The notes: a model not told the origin generated them from the sequence alone. Shown: positions 22,062-34,939, counted from the first letter of the stretch. The stretch is 64,000 bases of DNA from Mucidula mucida (GCA_015501055.1 JADNYV010000077.1:1-64000); one strand, 5' to 3'. Made by a program: numbers and translations.

Positions 22062-24437
22062 TTAAGCTACTGCAATCCCCTTGATAAGATCAGCACCTTG
22101 TTCAGCAATAGCATACACCGTCGCTTGCGAATGAGATGCGAAATGCAGCGGGGCGATACTCAAATCTACAACTCGCACATTCTTCGTCCCGTATACCTTC
22201 AGCTCAGGACTGACGACTCCTTCCTGATCCCTCGGCAGCATGGCGCACGTGCCAGCAGAGTGGAACGTCGAGCCCACGCACTTCTTAATCCAAGCCTTGA
22301 TCTGTTCGTCCGTCTCAACCTCCACCCCCGGGTTATACTCATTGGGCACGCCGAGCAGCTCCTTGAGCGGCGACGTCTGCGGAATCCTGCGCAGGAATTT
22401 GAACATTTCCAGCAACGACTCCAAGTCAATGTTCTCCTCAAAGTAGTGCGGGTCCACGGCAGGATTAACCCGCGGGTTCTTCGAAACGGCGTGCTGCGTT
22501 TCAAGTCAGTGCATGTTTTCATCTCAATGTGAGAGGAATACGGACCACAGTCCCTCGAGAGAACGGATAATTCGAAGCTCCAATAAAACTGATATACTTC
22601 TTGCCCTTTGCTGGAGGCCTGGGTGCGCTCCTGAAGCCCGGAACGATGATGGTCTCATATCCAGGTGAGTCGTTCTTCATCCTCTGCATCTGGATCTTGT
22701 ATTGCTCCTTCAGTCCAGCAGGTATCGCGCGATCCCCTCCAGGCACGTATCCGTCATAGATACCAGGCGCACGGGGAGACATCCGGGAAAGAGGGTTGAA
22801 CGAAAGCACGTTGATGCCCATGGTGTGTAAACCAGAAAGCTTCAGATGCAGGTCGGCATGTTTTGCTGCAAGCTCGGGATCGCGCATGATATCTAGAGTG
22901 TCGCTAGTGATGGAGTCGGGCAATTCTGTTATACACAGATTAGGGCTAGCGAATGACGAGAAGAGATGGCCATACCGAACGAGATCCCAACGTTGGTGTG
23001 CTCCTGGAGATTTTCACCAACACCAGGCAAGTCAACTTTCACGGGAACGTCAATTGCCTCTAAAATGTCTTTCCGACCGATACCCGACAACTCCAGGATC
23101 TGAGGACTCTTGAGAGACCTATGCATGAATCACAGTTAGAAACCTGAATGACGAGCGTAAAAAGAAATGCCCACCCAGCAGAAACGACGACCTCCTTTGA
23201 TGCGTTGACGACGTACGTCTTCCCATCATACTCAAACTCCACGCCGGTCGCAGTCAAGTCGCCCTCGCCTTCTGCGAAAACGATCTTGTTGACGTTAGCA
23301 CCAACGAGGACGGAGAAGTTCTCGCGAGTGGCGTTTGGCTGGTAGTACGCTGTCGTGGAGTATGTACGGGTTGAGGTTTTAGAGTCGATGGTGTTCGGCA
23401 TGAGAAATGCGCCATTCGGGTTTCCAGAAAGCTAATGTTCAATTATGAGCGTCATGTATGCGCTGGAAATAAAGGAACTTACGGGTCCTGGGGCTTCTGG
23501 TAGACCCAAGTTCAGCAAGGCCTATCAGGTGATCAGAAACATTGACTTGAAGCGAAGCTCGAGCACTTTACTGTACCTGATGAGCTTTCATCTCGACCTC
23601 TGTCATTGTCTTGAGGTGGGCGGTGCCGAGCGGACCTTGTCGGCCTACGTTCCATTCCGCAAGCTTCAGTTCACGCTTCAGTTGCTCTTCCGGGTCAAGT
23701 TCAACAAATCTGAAAAAGAAACGATCTTTAGGTACAAGTCTCCTCCTCCGATTAAATCTGGAACGTACCCTTCGGATTTGGCGATGTATTTCTCATAGTT
23801 CTTCCAATTCCAACCAGGATTTCCGAGCCGTTCCCAATCTGAATGACAGTCAGATCACAGCGTGATGACACTGATCTATCACTGACCATCAATATCAGAT
23901 GCAGGAGGCTTCGTCCAACAAAGCAAGTTGATACCCGAACTTCCACCAAGACCTTTCCCACTACGCACTTGTTAGATCTTTCATGATAGGAAACAAAGTG
24001 CATGACGTACGATCGCAAAGTCATCACAAGCCCGTCTGCGTGTTTTTGTGGGACCTTGTAGCCATAGTTAGTGTGCATTAAACCCCCAGGTTGCGAACGC
24101 GTACTGTGGTATACGCCCAATCGTATGCGGGCTTATTGAATTGCATACCGAACTGGCCGGGGCGCACTGTCGCTGACGTCAGCGGCGCGGAGACGGGATT
24201 CAGTGAAGGGCGACATACGCAAAAGGTTGTCATTCAGATTCGCTGGGCCAGCTTCGAGGACGAGCACGGAAGTTTTCGCATCTTCCGAGAGTCGGGCGCC
24301 TACGACGAGACCAGCGGTTCCGCCTCCTACGATCCGATGAATACGTACCGGACAGGAGTCAAAGTGTTGAGATACGAACCGATGATGACGTAGTCGAAGG
24401 CTTTCTTGGTCGCTTCGTCAACTGAGACAAGAGGCAT
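22062..24437 (-). CDS. GMC family oxidoreductase (FAD alcohol/aryl-alcohol oxidase-like)
   Basis: The protein starts MPLVSVDEATKKAFDYVIIG and continues into the FAD-binding GGGTAGLVVGARL, interrupted by a first intron at 24379-24327. Next follow VLVLEAGP, GKGLGGSSGIN (GMC signature 1), an inner region with ILELSGIGR (GMC signature 2), and the C-terminal active-site segments HSAGTCAML and SHSQATVYAIAEQ, each carrying a catalytic-type His. Numerous short introns are present. There is no secretion signal at the chosen start, so an intracellular or peroxisomal-type alcohol oxidase is possible. Substrate cannot be told from sequence; in wood- and litter-decay fungi these enzymes often supply hydrogen peroxide. 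Confidence 0.9.
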
Positions 24438-25394
24438 TTGAGTGTAGGTATGGAGTTGGGAGTTACAGGTCAGGATAGCCTTGACAGCCTCTCGAGATTC
24501 GCCTCTGGTTATATACAGTATCGCAGATCATGCTCACGGGCACACGTCGGCGTTGCTTCTATGATGATCTGAATCTGATTGAACTTGATGATGCGGGATG
24601 TTGACATTGACTGACCATCAAGAAGGAGATGTGGTCGAGAATGTAAGGTACAGTGATCCACTTGTTTCCGACATGAGCGTGTTGTAGTTCTATGTGATTA
24701 TGGTGTCTGAACCGCTTGAGAGGGTTACTGGAAAGGCCGCAGGCAACATGAGAGCGACATACAAGTACTTTCGCTTCAACTTTCGAAACGCTTGACTGCG
24801 AGCGAGCTTCGTGGGCTACTGTCGAAAACAGATAAGTAACTTAAGCGCTTCTGCCGTTTGTCGCGGGAGGAAGAGTACAATGAGCAGTGAATGGAGAACG
24901 CTGTCAGAGATCAATGATATGAGTAGCAGTATTGATATCATTCACGAGACAAACATACGAATCAATGCGGCCGAGATAGACAATCGTCTGACGATTCCAA
25001 ACGGCATTGGCGGCTAACCGCTAACCATACATAGGTCATGGGTGACTTTCTCATCTTCCTTCTGATGCTATACAGCTGTAGTTTTGAAGGCCAGCTCGCA
25101 CGTTCCAGATTTGAACACGCTAATTGAGGCGAACGATAAGCTAAAGTGCAGGTATCCAAAGGTCTAGTCGGTCTGCACATTAAGACCGCACTGACCACTG
25201 ATGGTGATTATGATGGCCAAAGGTGCACCTCGACTACACGTGAGTGGAAGGGCGATCCATAAGGAGTTACAGCGGAATTCGCGACCTCTGAAGGACAAGA
25301 CTTCATAATATAGTCCACCCATTGTCGTTCACTGGTGCCGATGCAATCGGTGGAAACAGAAGTGCTAGTATTCAATGGATACGGATACAAAGCC
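24438..25394. other. Intergenic, nothing recognised
   Basis: This holds the divergent 5' flank of the GMC gene and the 3' flank of the cyclophilin. Short frames on both strands lack domain features. Confidence 0.4.
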
Positions 25395-26208
25395 TTAGGC
25401 AGCCTCCTCGACACCTGCCTTGTCAATGGTTACTTTAGCCTTAGGAGCACCACTTGTGGTTCCTTGCGCCTCGATCGTCTTGACGAGGTCCATGCCATCA
25501 ACGACTTCGCCAAACACGACATGCTTGCCGTCAAGCTAATTGAGCCGTTAGCATATAGTCAGGTCAAGGAAGCCAGGAGCATACCCATGGGCAGCGAACG
25601 GTCGTGATGAAGAATTGTGAGCCTACGAACGAGTTTACAAGGGGTTAAGACGTAGAGAGAGAGAGGGAAAACATACCGTTCGTGTTTTTGCCAGCATTGG
25701 CCATGGACAAGAGTCCAGGCTGGGTGTGCTTTAACTCAAAGTTTTCGTCCGCAAACTTGTCGCCGTAGATGGACTTGCCGCCTGTGCCGTTGTGGCGCGT
25801 GAAGTCTCCTCCTTGAAGCATAAACTGCATGTGAAAACGCGTAAATAGGGCGTAATCGAGGGAGGGGGGATAAACACACGTCAGGAATGATCCTGTGGAA
25901 GCTGGAGCCAGCATAGCCGAATCCGTGGACGCCTGTCGCAAGTTCGCGGAAGTTTTTAGCAGTCCGGGGGACAGTTTCGTCGTAGAGCTTGAATGTAATG
26001 CGCCCAGCGGCTTTTTGGTTGATGGAAATGTCGAACTAGAAGCGAGCGTAAATAGCCACGAGGTCCAGGACAATGGGAGCAACGTACAAAGACATTAGAG
26101 CTGTAACAGAACATATGGTGAGGTCAAAAATATGAGGGAGTGGGATGCCACGTACAGTGACTTTCCAGCACCAGCGCTGGTCGCGAATCTTCGAAGTGCT
26201 GCTGCCAT
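25395..26208 (-). CDS. Cyclophilin-type peptidyl-prolyl cis-trans isomerase
   Basis: The start [19 protein letters not shown] is basic and Ser/Ala-rich, suggesting a mitochondrial presequence. A 13-nt microexon (26088-26100) restores the frame into [18 protein letters not shown]. The cyclophilin core follows: [20 protein letters not shown] (catalytic Arg and the FMLQGGDFT motif), [13 protein letters not shown] and a terminal segment ending EEAA. The Trp that contacts cyclosporin is present in [14 protein letters not shown]. The enzyme catalyses proline isomerisation during protein folding. Length and motifs are those of a typical single-domain cyclophilin (about 165-residue core). Confidence 0.93.
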
Positions 26209-26877
26209 GGTCGTCAAATGGATGAAGAATATTGGCACAGCTTGACTTAATTGTCTCACGTCATTGTTTGGCCGTGACCCCTATCTAAAACAGTGCGCTA
26301 ATAGAGGATTTTTGTAGCGCGGTCCAAATGATGATTTCGGATTTAACGGAGTTTATCGTTGGGCTCGTTTAGGAAGGCGGGTCTTCAGCAAATGCGCGCA
26401 TTTGTGGGTGTATTCGTCCTCCCCTTCCCTTCATATGTTGTCTCAGAGCTGGATTCACTCATGCAATTAGAGCTACCAAGTGTGAGGAGGGACCATGGCG
26501 GGGGTGACGCTGTAGCGCATTGTTGCTTGCAGGCACACCCAAATGTGGAACGAACCAAATGTTGGATTCGGATCCCCGGCACGACCCGGAATTACCTCGG
26601 AAGCCAAAAATTGGGCGTTACAAAAATCCTCTAATAATGGAATATTTCCCTCCGTTCTTCACTCTTGACACTGACAGCAGGTGAGGAGCTCGATATCCGA
26701 TCCTTAGGAGCGTGCGGTAGCCCGATCCCCCAACGGTGGCCCCCGCGAAGATAGGTAATAACTCCCAACCTAGTTCTTTGGCGTGGTGCTGGCATAATCG
26801 GCTATCTTGTCGCCATACTCAGTTGGGCCCCCCCCCTGTTGAATGATTGATGGCCGGCAGCCCTGCAGGCTGCAGTG
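26209..26877. other. Intergenic, nothing recognised
   Basis: Region between the divergent cyclophilin and small-peptide genes. No domain-bearing frame is seen. Confidence 0.4.
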
Positions 26878-26885
26878 TATATAAA
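26878..26885 (+). promoter_or_regulatory. TATA box of the small secreted peptide gene
   Basis: TATATAAA lies 81-88 bases upstream of the ATG at 26966, a normal distance allowing for a short leader. A strong TATA box fits a highly or conditionally expressed gene. Confidence 0.6.
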
Positions 26886-26965
26886 CCCTCATGTAAATGC
26901 GAACTCCTCAGAGATAAACGTTCCCTCTCCCTTTGTCGCCTACTCCGCCTCCAGACGTAGTCACC

Positions 26966-27193
26966 ATGCAGTTCAACGTTCTGTTCACCCTTGCTGTAGC
27001 CGTCTTTGGCGCTGTGTCGGCATCCCCAGTTCCTGACACGAACGCCAACCGTTTGGCGCGCGGACTGCCTCCCAGGCCGCCCACCATGAGTGAGTAGCAA
27101 ACGCATTCCCTTATCCCTCGTAGATTGACCACGCGTCCTCCTCCAGGACGCAACGTGAATGTCCCCAGAGCATCTCCCGTTCCCGCTCGCTAG
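26966..27193 (+). CDS. Small secreted peptide precursor
   Basis: Two exons (26966-27089, 27147-27193) encode about 57 residues. A signal peptide (MQFNVLFTLAVAVFGAVSA) is followed by a short mature region with ANRLARGLPPRPPT, an Arg-Arg pair and a Pro/Ala/Arg end. Splice sites are GTGAGT and CCAG. The LARGLPP-Pro pattern after a signal peptide is, to my memory, seen in small secreted proteins of other Agaricomycetes whose role is unknown. There is no C-terminal CAAX box, so it is not a classical lipopeptide pheromone. The dibasic site could be cut by a Kex2-type protease. Confidence 0.7.
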
Positions 27194-28218
27194 ACCATAA
27201 TACATGTCATAGAGGTTCGTCCATTGCCTCAGTATTTGAATGAAGTATTCATAGTCGTGCAGTTCCACGAACTCGCTTTTGTCGTTGTTCGTGATTCTTG
27301 CATAATGCAGGCTAGACGATTTAGATATCATAGATGGCACTTCGTTCACCCCATTTGTGCATCGGCCAATCATTCTTTTATGGCGCGCACTAGATTTTTA
27401 GATATTTACATTTCAACCTTACATACGTACACAACTGTGCGATGAGTATATCTTGTTTACATTTTTAATCTTATCTTTGGATGAATGTTAAATGAACCAA
27501 GGCGCCCGACTTAGGTGTATCCTTGGTGTATCCGGAATGGTATCACTGGAGCACCCAAGTGCGGGACCCAGGTGTGGTACAACCCTACCTCCGTCAACAT
27601 GCAAGATTATGTAGAGATCTTGATATCCTTGTGATGGCTCATTGCTTATTGTTGACACACGCCCGCCATACCGATGTCCCATAAGTTGCTGTACAACAGC
27701 GAACCTAGGTGTCGCACCAAAGTCCCAGAAAAAGAATACGGGCCGCCAATCTGTTCCAAGTGCCACCTAGTGGCGTTCAGTAGGTCCGTCGCTGGGTGGA
27801 CATTCCCGGCGCGCCGCCGTCCCCCTGAGCCACCGTGCTGACGCAACAGGACTAAGCTCCCCCACAATATCCGTTTTGACGCGTCAGACAAGTCATGGAA
27901 GTGCGTCGATTTTTGTATCTTAGGCATCAACTTAACAATATGATGAATCCCCGATTCTAATCGCGAGGCGGCGGCAGTCAAGGGCCAAGGCCAACAACAA
28001 CATTTGCCGAAACATCAGCACATCAGAGTAACACGTTTTGTCTTTCGACCACGACAGTGACGACACTCCGATTCGGTCAATGACACCGCTGCCTCGACGT
28101 ACAACAAATGATGCAGTGGGAAATCATGACTGAGCTTGTGGGGTGCGCTAGCATAACCCTACGAAAGCTCAGGAGATCATGCGATGTACAGCACCTTGAT
28201 TACAGTACTTACGCTTTG
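27194..28218. other. Intergenic, nothing recognised
   Basis: About 1 kb between the small secreted peptide gene and the 3' end of the membrane-protein gene. It contains only short unsupported frames. Confidence 0.4.
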
Positions 28219-29193
28219 TTACGTTTTGCGCTCTACTTCCCTCGTCCCGCTCTCTATGTCATCAATTTCCGCCACCTTGCTTGTCCGATGAACAACAACG
28301 CAGTCAACGACGATGGCAATAACGACTGCAGCGCTAATCCATGGGAAAGTCTGGTGCCATCCAGTGTTGCGATATTGTCCGCAGTAGAGGGCGGCCAAGA
28401 CGTAAAGGAGGCATAGACCAAGATTACGATCTGGTCCTGAAGCTATTGTCTGGCAAACAGAATATGAGATCCGGGTGTGGAATGCGCGTTAGATTGAACA
28501 CACCAGAACCAGGAAGACTGCTCCACTGTACAACTGGTCGGTTATTGAAGGGGGTGAAAGTTTCTGTGAGAAGCGTTAGAACAATGGTCGCAAACTGCTG
28601 GCGTGACGCATACATCGATAGCGCCCCATGTCTTCCACATGAACATGAGTGCTGCGGCAACGCATGTCTTCGACACCAGCACCGTGATGGGGTCTTTGCG
28701 CGTGTCAAGCGTGCCGTTTTTGAGGAAGAACATGCCGTATAGCTGCAAGACCGTATTAACCACCAAAATCCACTGCGCCGCTTCGTATCGCTCCTGCAGC
28801 CACGCAATCGCCCATCCACCTGGGAAAGAGGAAATCAAGGCTCCGTTCATAATACAGCATGATATACACACTTAAGCATACGTTTCCGAGGGCGTATATC
28901 GGCGTGTATGCGAGCTGAGAAGCTTCGGGATTCAGAGTGCTACCGGAATCGTCCCAGAGATTTACGAATAGATGCAGAAGCCATAGCGCCTGTAAACAAG
29001 CTTGACCGAGCAAGTAGCCCGCAAACATATAGGGGTGAGGCGCATATGCGTAGGATATCGATTTGCGTTCGAAGATGAGCGCGTAGCTTTGAAGGCATAC
29101 GTTGCAAGCGAAGGTCACGAAGGCAAGGAAACGCACGAGCGTGAGTGACATCTTCGTAGTCGGCGTCGGTGTCGGTGGGATGATAGATAGCAT
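28219..29193 (-). CDS. Multi-pass membrane protein of unknown function
   Basis: The N-terminal exon (29193-28872) encodes several hydrophobic helices (LVRFLAFVTFACNVCLQSYA, MFAGYLLGQACLQALWLLHL). The next exon starts at 28819 with GWAIAWLQERYEAAQWILVV and continues to a CVAAALMFMWKTWGAI helix. A short exon near 28504-28563 and a final exon (NLGLCLLYVLAALYCG, then AAVVIAIVVDCVVVHRTSKV) reach a stop at 28219-28221. About six to seven membrane spans result. The last junction is not settled because donor and acceptor phases disagree by one base. An alternative Met lies at 29151. No transporter or receptor signature is recognised. Confidence 0.65.
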
Positions 29194-30202
29194 GTTGGAG
29201 GCGAGCTAGGACATGTTGGCTTTTAAGTGGCCCGGCAGACAGGAGCATTGCCTGAGATGAGTTGACAAGAGCGGGTTGTCAATCTGTAACAGAAGCGGGA
29301 TGATGTTGGATGAACCAGGAAGGATGCGTGCAGGAGATCGGGCACCCAATATCGAAGGCGTTCATAAAACCCGTCCGTTCTGTGTCCGTGTAGTGCGTAA
29401 TCGTGCCCGCCCAAAAATAAGCAGACTTGAAGTTACCGTACAAGAAGAGACGCATATCAACTCAGAGCTATATCCAAAACGCGTCTCAGCAAAAGAAACG
29501 ATTCAACCGAACCAACTGAAGCAGAAGGGCCAAGGAAAAGTAAAGGAACCAGGGCAGCAGCCGGAAGCAGATCATAATGACAATCTTGTGGCTGTGCTAG
29601 GTCCTATCTCTCCTCCTGCCACCATACAGTCAGTCAAAACACCACACTATTTCTAAGGCTCGCGCAGTCTCAGCCCGCGGCCTTAGGAGTCGACTTACCT
29701 GTTCTCTGGTGCTGAGTAGTGATACTGACAACGCCGCCAGTTTTTCGGATGGCTCCAGTCCACGTGTACATATCCTGCGCAGCGTGTATTTGTTGCAGCG
29801 CATGCAAGTCTACTGAGAAATCGCAAATAACAAATGGAGGTGATCAACTTCTCTATCCAGTCCCAAAGTGCAATTGTTTTTGATCAACTTCCCAGTACTC
29901 AGTCAGGTCACTGGTGCTTGACCTTCCTAGCACCATGCCAGCACCATGCTTTGGATTCTGTCTTTACCTATTTGATTGCCCTTGGATGAATTATTAACCA
30001 AACAGAATTGTCTGGAGCGACTGTGCACTGCGCAAATCTCTTCTTCCCTTACTGCAGCGATATATCGCTCTCCTCATTGGCATATGCCTATGACGGCCTC
30101 GGTAGATGTGGTTGTTGCTTTCTTGAATCAAATACGTACTTATAAGAAGCCCATCTTTGTTGCGGCGAATCGAAGTCAACAACCCCCATATATTTCACCA
30201 AG
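29194..30202. other. Intergenic, nothing recognised
   Basis: Divergent spacer between the membrane-protein gene (minus) and the dioxygenase-like gene (plus). A TATAAG at about 30141 could serve the latter. Confidence 0.4.
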
Positions 30203-31545
30203 ATGCGCTGGTCGACCCCGGTTATTTCCCTCGCCCTCGCGTCTACCGCCTTGGGGCACCCCGGCCACGCTCACAAACGCCAAGAGGCGCGCGACTTGAG
30301 CCATTGCTCCCGCGAAATTCACGCTACCAAGCATAAACGATCTGCGGATGTGGAACGGCGCATGACCTTGATTCACAACGGTCAGAGCGTTGCCAAGAGG
30401 TCATCGCTTGAGGATAGAGCCATCTTCACCGAGTTTGTTCTTATTTATGGATGCATACATCCGACTCTAACGCCCCGTTTACATAGTTTTGCGAACAATA
30501 CTTGTATCATCACTCCAGAAGTCACTGCTGGTCCTTACCACATTGCTGGAGAGCTCAATCGTCGTGATATACGCGAAAATGGTTATTGAAAGCACTGTTT
30601 TTTCGTCATTATTCTTTCTAATGTGTCTTTAGAACCTGGTGTTCCTATGTGGCTCGACATTGGCGTTATGGATATCGATACGTGCGAGCCTATTTCGGGC
30701 GTCATATTGGAGTTCTGGCACTGCAACTCGACAGGCTACTATTCTGGTTATACCGGCATTGATCCCGATACAATGCAGTACACCTTACCCGAGAGAGACG
30801 ACGGGACTACAGATGACCTCTCTTTTTTGCGCGGTTTCCAGGCCTCAGATGAGAATGGCATAGGTATGAATTTCCTTCAACTTTTTCGGACTTGGTTCTC
30901 ATTCACTCAATAGCCGAGTTCTTATCCATCTTTCCCGGATGGTACAGTCCCCGCGCCGTCCATATTCATGTCATCGCACATCTGGATGCGACCGTAGCCC
31001 AAAATGGGAGTCTTGTCGGAGGCTCTCAGATTCATGTCGGTCAATTGTTTTTCGATGAAGATTTGACAACGGCCATCCACGCTCTATCACCATACAGTGA
31101 CCGCTCTGATGCCAATCGCCCGTATGTGCCATTAATCCGTTCTTGCACCTTTTCTTAATCATTCTGTAGTTCCAACGATCACGATCAAGTCTACCCACAA
31201 TCCAATACAACTGGCTGGTATCCTGTCGTTGATGTAGTGAAGCTTGGGAGTGATTACTCTGATGGTATACTGGGCTACATCACTGTCGGCGTATCCCCCA
31301 ACGGAAACACTACCACATCCGATCCCGGACTTCATACGGGAGGCAATTCCGATCCGACAAACACCATTGCTGCTGCATCGGGCGCTTACGAGTCAGCATC
31401 TGCTCACGACGCGTCGGAGCTCGCCGCAGAGTCTAGCATGGCGGCGGTGTTCTCGAGTGCCGCTAACGCTATCTTCGAAGAGAATACTGCGGCGCCGGAG
31501 CCAACAGCAATGCGGATGAAGCGGGCTTTCGCGACAACGGTTTGA
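30203..31545 (+). CDS. Secreted intradiol ring-cleavage dioxygenase-like protein
   Basis: Five exons (30203-30432, 30487-30581, 30633-30863, 30914-31121, 31170-31545) give 379 residues. A signal peptide (MRWSTPVISLALASTALG) is followed by a Lys-Arg site and a basic propeptide. The dioxygenase fold then shows CIITPEVTAGPYH (first Tyr ligand), IGVMDIDTCEPISGVILEFW, and FPGWYSPRAVHIHVIAH, which supplies the second Tyr and two His ligands for Fe(III). The C-terminal 90 residues are Ser/Ala/Thr-rich and low complexity. Intradiol dioxygenases open catechol-type rings. The secreted fungal group is thought to act on plant-derived aromatics outside the cell; substrate here is inferred only. Confidence 0.9.
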
Positions 31546-31764
31546 GATACAGAGATCAGTCAAGCCTGGCCGACATTATACCTATAATCCTGAATGACAC
31601 GTCTTATACTTCTCGTGATACGTACACGTACTTGATAATACCATCTCTTTACATTTAACAGTATTAACCGGCGGCACGCGCCAAGTGATGGTGGCTGTGC
31701 AGAATGCTCCTTGCTATTGACGCTCACGATTGACAGCAACTCAGAACAATTAGGATCTTGCACC

Positions 31765-33803
31765 ATGCAGGATATCGACATAGACGCGCCTCATCCGGTG
31801 CACGATGAGGAGGTCGTCTCCGCTTTTGTCTCCAACTCGTTCTCATCGGCAGCCCCGCCTTCTCCGGCCAAAAAGAAACGGCGTCATATCCCCAGGTCGT
31901 TTCGGAAAACGCATGAAGAGGTCTACGGAGAATTACCTAGAGATGAACTTGTGGAAGCACTTGTTGAGGCTCAGTACGAAAACAAACGACTCCGGGGTGG
32001 GCTAACACTGGCACTGGAACGTCTCAAAGAAGAACGAGTACGCACGGACACAGCATACGCGTTCAGTGAGGACCTTGTGGAGCGTATCAGAAAGCTACAC
32101 ACTCAGCGCGCCGATCTCAAAGCTCAGATCTCCGACGGGAGAGAAGCTATTGAACGATGGCGCATTGAATACGAACATCTACGTACTCGGGCACAGCAGG
32201 GCGAATCACGTCTGAGCGACATACAAAGTCAGCTCCTTGATAGTGAACAGCGTGCAAAAGAGGCGCGACGAGATGCGCGCCGCGAAGAAATGGAACGCGT
32301 CAGGCGAGAGGCGATAGATGAAGGTCGGCGGCAGGGTATGACCGACGGCTATCAGCAGGCCGTGCGAGAAGTCGTCAGGCGCAGAGAGCGACCCAGATTG
32401 GAGGAATACGAAGAACCTGAAGTGCCGGAAGAGGAAGAGGACGAAGAGGAGCCAGAAGCAGAGGAAGAGGAGGAAGACGAAGGCGAACCGCGATACTATG
32501 GCGGCAGAACAGACACTGAGGGCTCCTCATTCTATGCTCGTCCTCCTGCCAGCGCTGGTCCGCCGCCTATTGTGGCAATCCCGACGCATTCAAATTCACC
32601 CCCACGTCCTGTAACTCCCGCCGTTGAACGCTGGGTAATGAGTCCGACACCGACAGCATCTCCATCCGTGTCGCATCATCCTCCATTCCACACACCACCC
32701 GACAATCTTATTCCTTTAGCTGGAGCTGCGGGTGACATTGTCCTGGCTCCACCCCACGAGTTTGCTGGAAGTATGCGTGCCAGTTCACCTAATCATGTAG
32801 CGAACTTACACCTTCCATCAACCAATGATAAGGGCAAAGGTCGGGCGTATGCTGCAAGCGATTCGACAACGATATCAAATCTGCCAATCACACAGGATGC
32901 TACTCATCAGAGTACGCCCGTTGGTATCAATGTAGAGGCTGCGGTGAGGAATCATGTCCGTCAATCTTCATTAACTAATGCACTTTCTAGTCCTCGTCGC
33001 ATGCAATGTCGCATCGTGTAAGTAACTGAATTCTCAACAAGGTCTTGCCTTAATCATTATCTTTATCTTCTTAGTCCTCCCGCTCCCGCCAATCCAACCA
33101 TGTACCACCCGCATCTCAATTCCAGCTCTCCAGGACTGACGAATGGGATCAGTCTGCGCAACCTACATATCCCGCCTCTCTCGCCCAGCACATCCAGCCC
33201 TATTCAACCAACCCCGATCCCAGTAGGCCATACTATGAGCCTATTCCTCCTGATCCGCCGTCCCCGCAACAGCCGGAGTGGAAGAACCCAGATATCACCC
33301 CGTTCGATCCGGGTCTGACCCCAAGTATACGAAGATTCGAGAGGTTGCCCACGGGTTCAAGAAGCAGAGTCAACAGCCTGGCTGGGCGGGACGGCCATTC
33401 CGTCAAGAGTGGAAGAAGTGTACGAAGTAGGCTGTCAGTGGTCAACCCAGATCCGCCGTCGCCGAGGCCAAACCAATACGTGTTTCCCTCTCAAGGCCCT
33501 TCGCGTCCGCAATCACAGTATCGCGCACCTAGTCCGCGCCCGGCTTCACAGTACATGACAAACGGGAGAGCCCCGAGTCCTTCCCAGTTTTCTCGACATT
33601 CCCGTGCGGCATCGCAGACAACGCAGCCTGGCTTAGCGGGCATCGGTGCGGGTAGGACGAATACCGATAACAGTGTTTCGCAAGGGCAAGGGCACACGCT
33701 CCACCGCGCGCGGTCCTCTCTCTCGCAGCGCACGAATGGGAGGTACGATCACTTCGAGGGAAAACCTGAAGATGATCCTGCGATGTGGGGACAAAGGGTT
33801 TAA
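31765..33803 (+). CDS. Coiled-coil protein with acidic and Pro/Ser-rich regions
   Basis: Three exons, 31765-32943, 32991-33017 (27 nt encoding SSSHAMSHR) and 33075-33803, give about 644 residues. Residues about 45-210 form a long coiled coil rich in Glu, Arg and Gln. A Glu-dense block (EEEEDEEEPEAEEEEEDEGE) follows, then a long Pro/Ser-rich disordered tail with repeated SPRP/SQYR-like segments. No enzyme domain is recognised. Without the 27-nt exon the frame would leave the Ser/Pro-rich reading, so the microexon is supported by frame and by consensus GTGAGG, CTAG, GTAAGT and TTAG sites. The role could be scaffold or RNA-associated, but this is unknown. Confidence 0.75.
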
Positions 33804-34108
33804 ATCATCATTCTTCTTCTTTGACAGATTGCCGGACTACAGTATGGCATCTCTATAGTCCAGCTAAACATTTAGCTTCCCACATGTTGGATTAGAATAC
33901 TATCGGATCCTTGGTCTTACTCCACCATCCTAACCGCGTGGTGGTCTCTGTTACCCAAAGAGACTCTTGAATCTGCCTGGCGCCTTCAACGTTTTCGTAG
34001 AATCGTACAAGCCAAATGACACTTCGTTATCAGTGAAGCATTTAAACATAACTAACTGGAAACTGATTGAATGATAGTGGGAGAGAATCAGAAGACCGAC
34101 CTCATTTA

Positions 34109-34939
34109 TTAAAATGTAGAATTGACGAGCGCCATGAGACTAAAACTCGGATTCTTGCCCTCCTCGAGTTGGATAAACTTCCGAACGACACCCAGAGCTT
34201 TTTCGCAAAGCATGTCCTCATGCTCTGAAATAACAACGCCCTTGTCCAGCGGCCCATTCAGGTTTCCATTCATCTCGTAGATGTGATTATCCTTTCCACG
34301 AACGAATGCACAATAGTGAGCAGGCGGTTGGTCTTCTTCGAGGCTTGGCGGCGGCGTACAACCCTGCAGCGCGGCCTTGCTGTGGGCTTCTTCTAGAGCT
34401 GTCGACGCCTCGAACACTTCCGCCCGCCCATCGGGTGCGAGAGGGATACATTCTTGGAGAAACTGATCGAAAGCGGACGAAGATGCTGTCAAAGTTCAAC
34501 TACTGTCGGCATTACAGGCACGGGCACGACGACATACGAATCATTTTTCTCGCAGAACCATTCGAAAGCGCGTGTAGAATAGCGTAGAGTCCGCACGCGC
34601 CTGGAATAGTCTGACGGAACCAAATAGCGTTTTCTGCATCTCCGCTCAACATGTAGGGCTCCGAGCCTTGGGCGATGCTTTTCTTGTCCAGTTCTGCCTT
34701 GCTGTCACCAGGATAGATGAACACCAGCGAATGGACCGGTCGTTCTACCAAGCCCAGCAGCTCTGAATCGTCTACGCTGTATACATCTTGGAATTTAAGA
34801 CCTTGGGAGCCCAGATTTTGAATTAATTCTGTGAAGACTTCGGGATTGGATTCGAGAGGAATAAATCGCCTCTTTTGATCTGGAAAGGATGAGATCCGGA
34901 TTAATTTTGAGTGTTGACAATACCTGGATGGAAGACCAT
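34109..34939 (-). CDS. Ubiquitin C-terminal hydrolase (peptidase C12) paralog A, catalytic Asp replaced
   Basis: Three exons, 34939-34924, 34879-34538 and 34485-34109. UCH fold hallmarks are the FIPLESNPEVF start, WFRQTIPGACGLYAILHALS (oxyanion Gln and nucleophile Cys) and HYCAFVRG (catalytic His). In the triad position IYEMNGNLNGPLDKG has Asn where UCH-L3/Yuh1-type enzymes have Asp (YELDG). UCH enzymes free ubiquitin from small adducts and precursors. The Asn may lower or abolish activity. The gene is full length with clean splice sites, so it is not an obvious pseudogene. The exon 2 length (342 nt) and both intron phases equal those of paralog B at 38829-39658. Confidence 0.88.

Noticed and set aside
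26966..27193. Lipopeptide mating pheromone
   Set aside because: The peptide has a secretion signal and no C-terminal CAAX box, unlike basidiomycete pheromone precursors.
29276..29656. Plus-strand frame of 126 residues
   Set aside because: No recognisable features; it overlaps the divergent promoter region and has a random composition.
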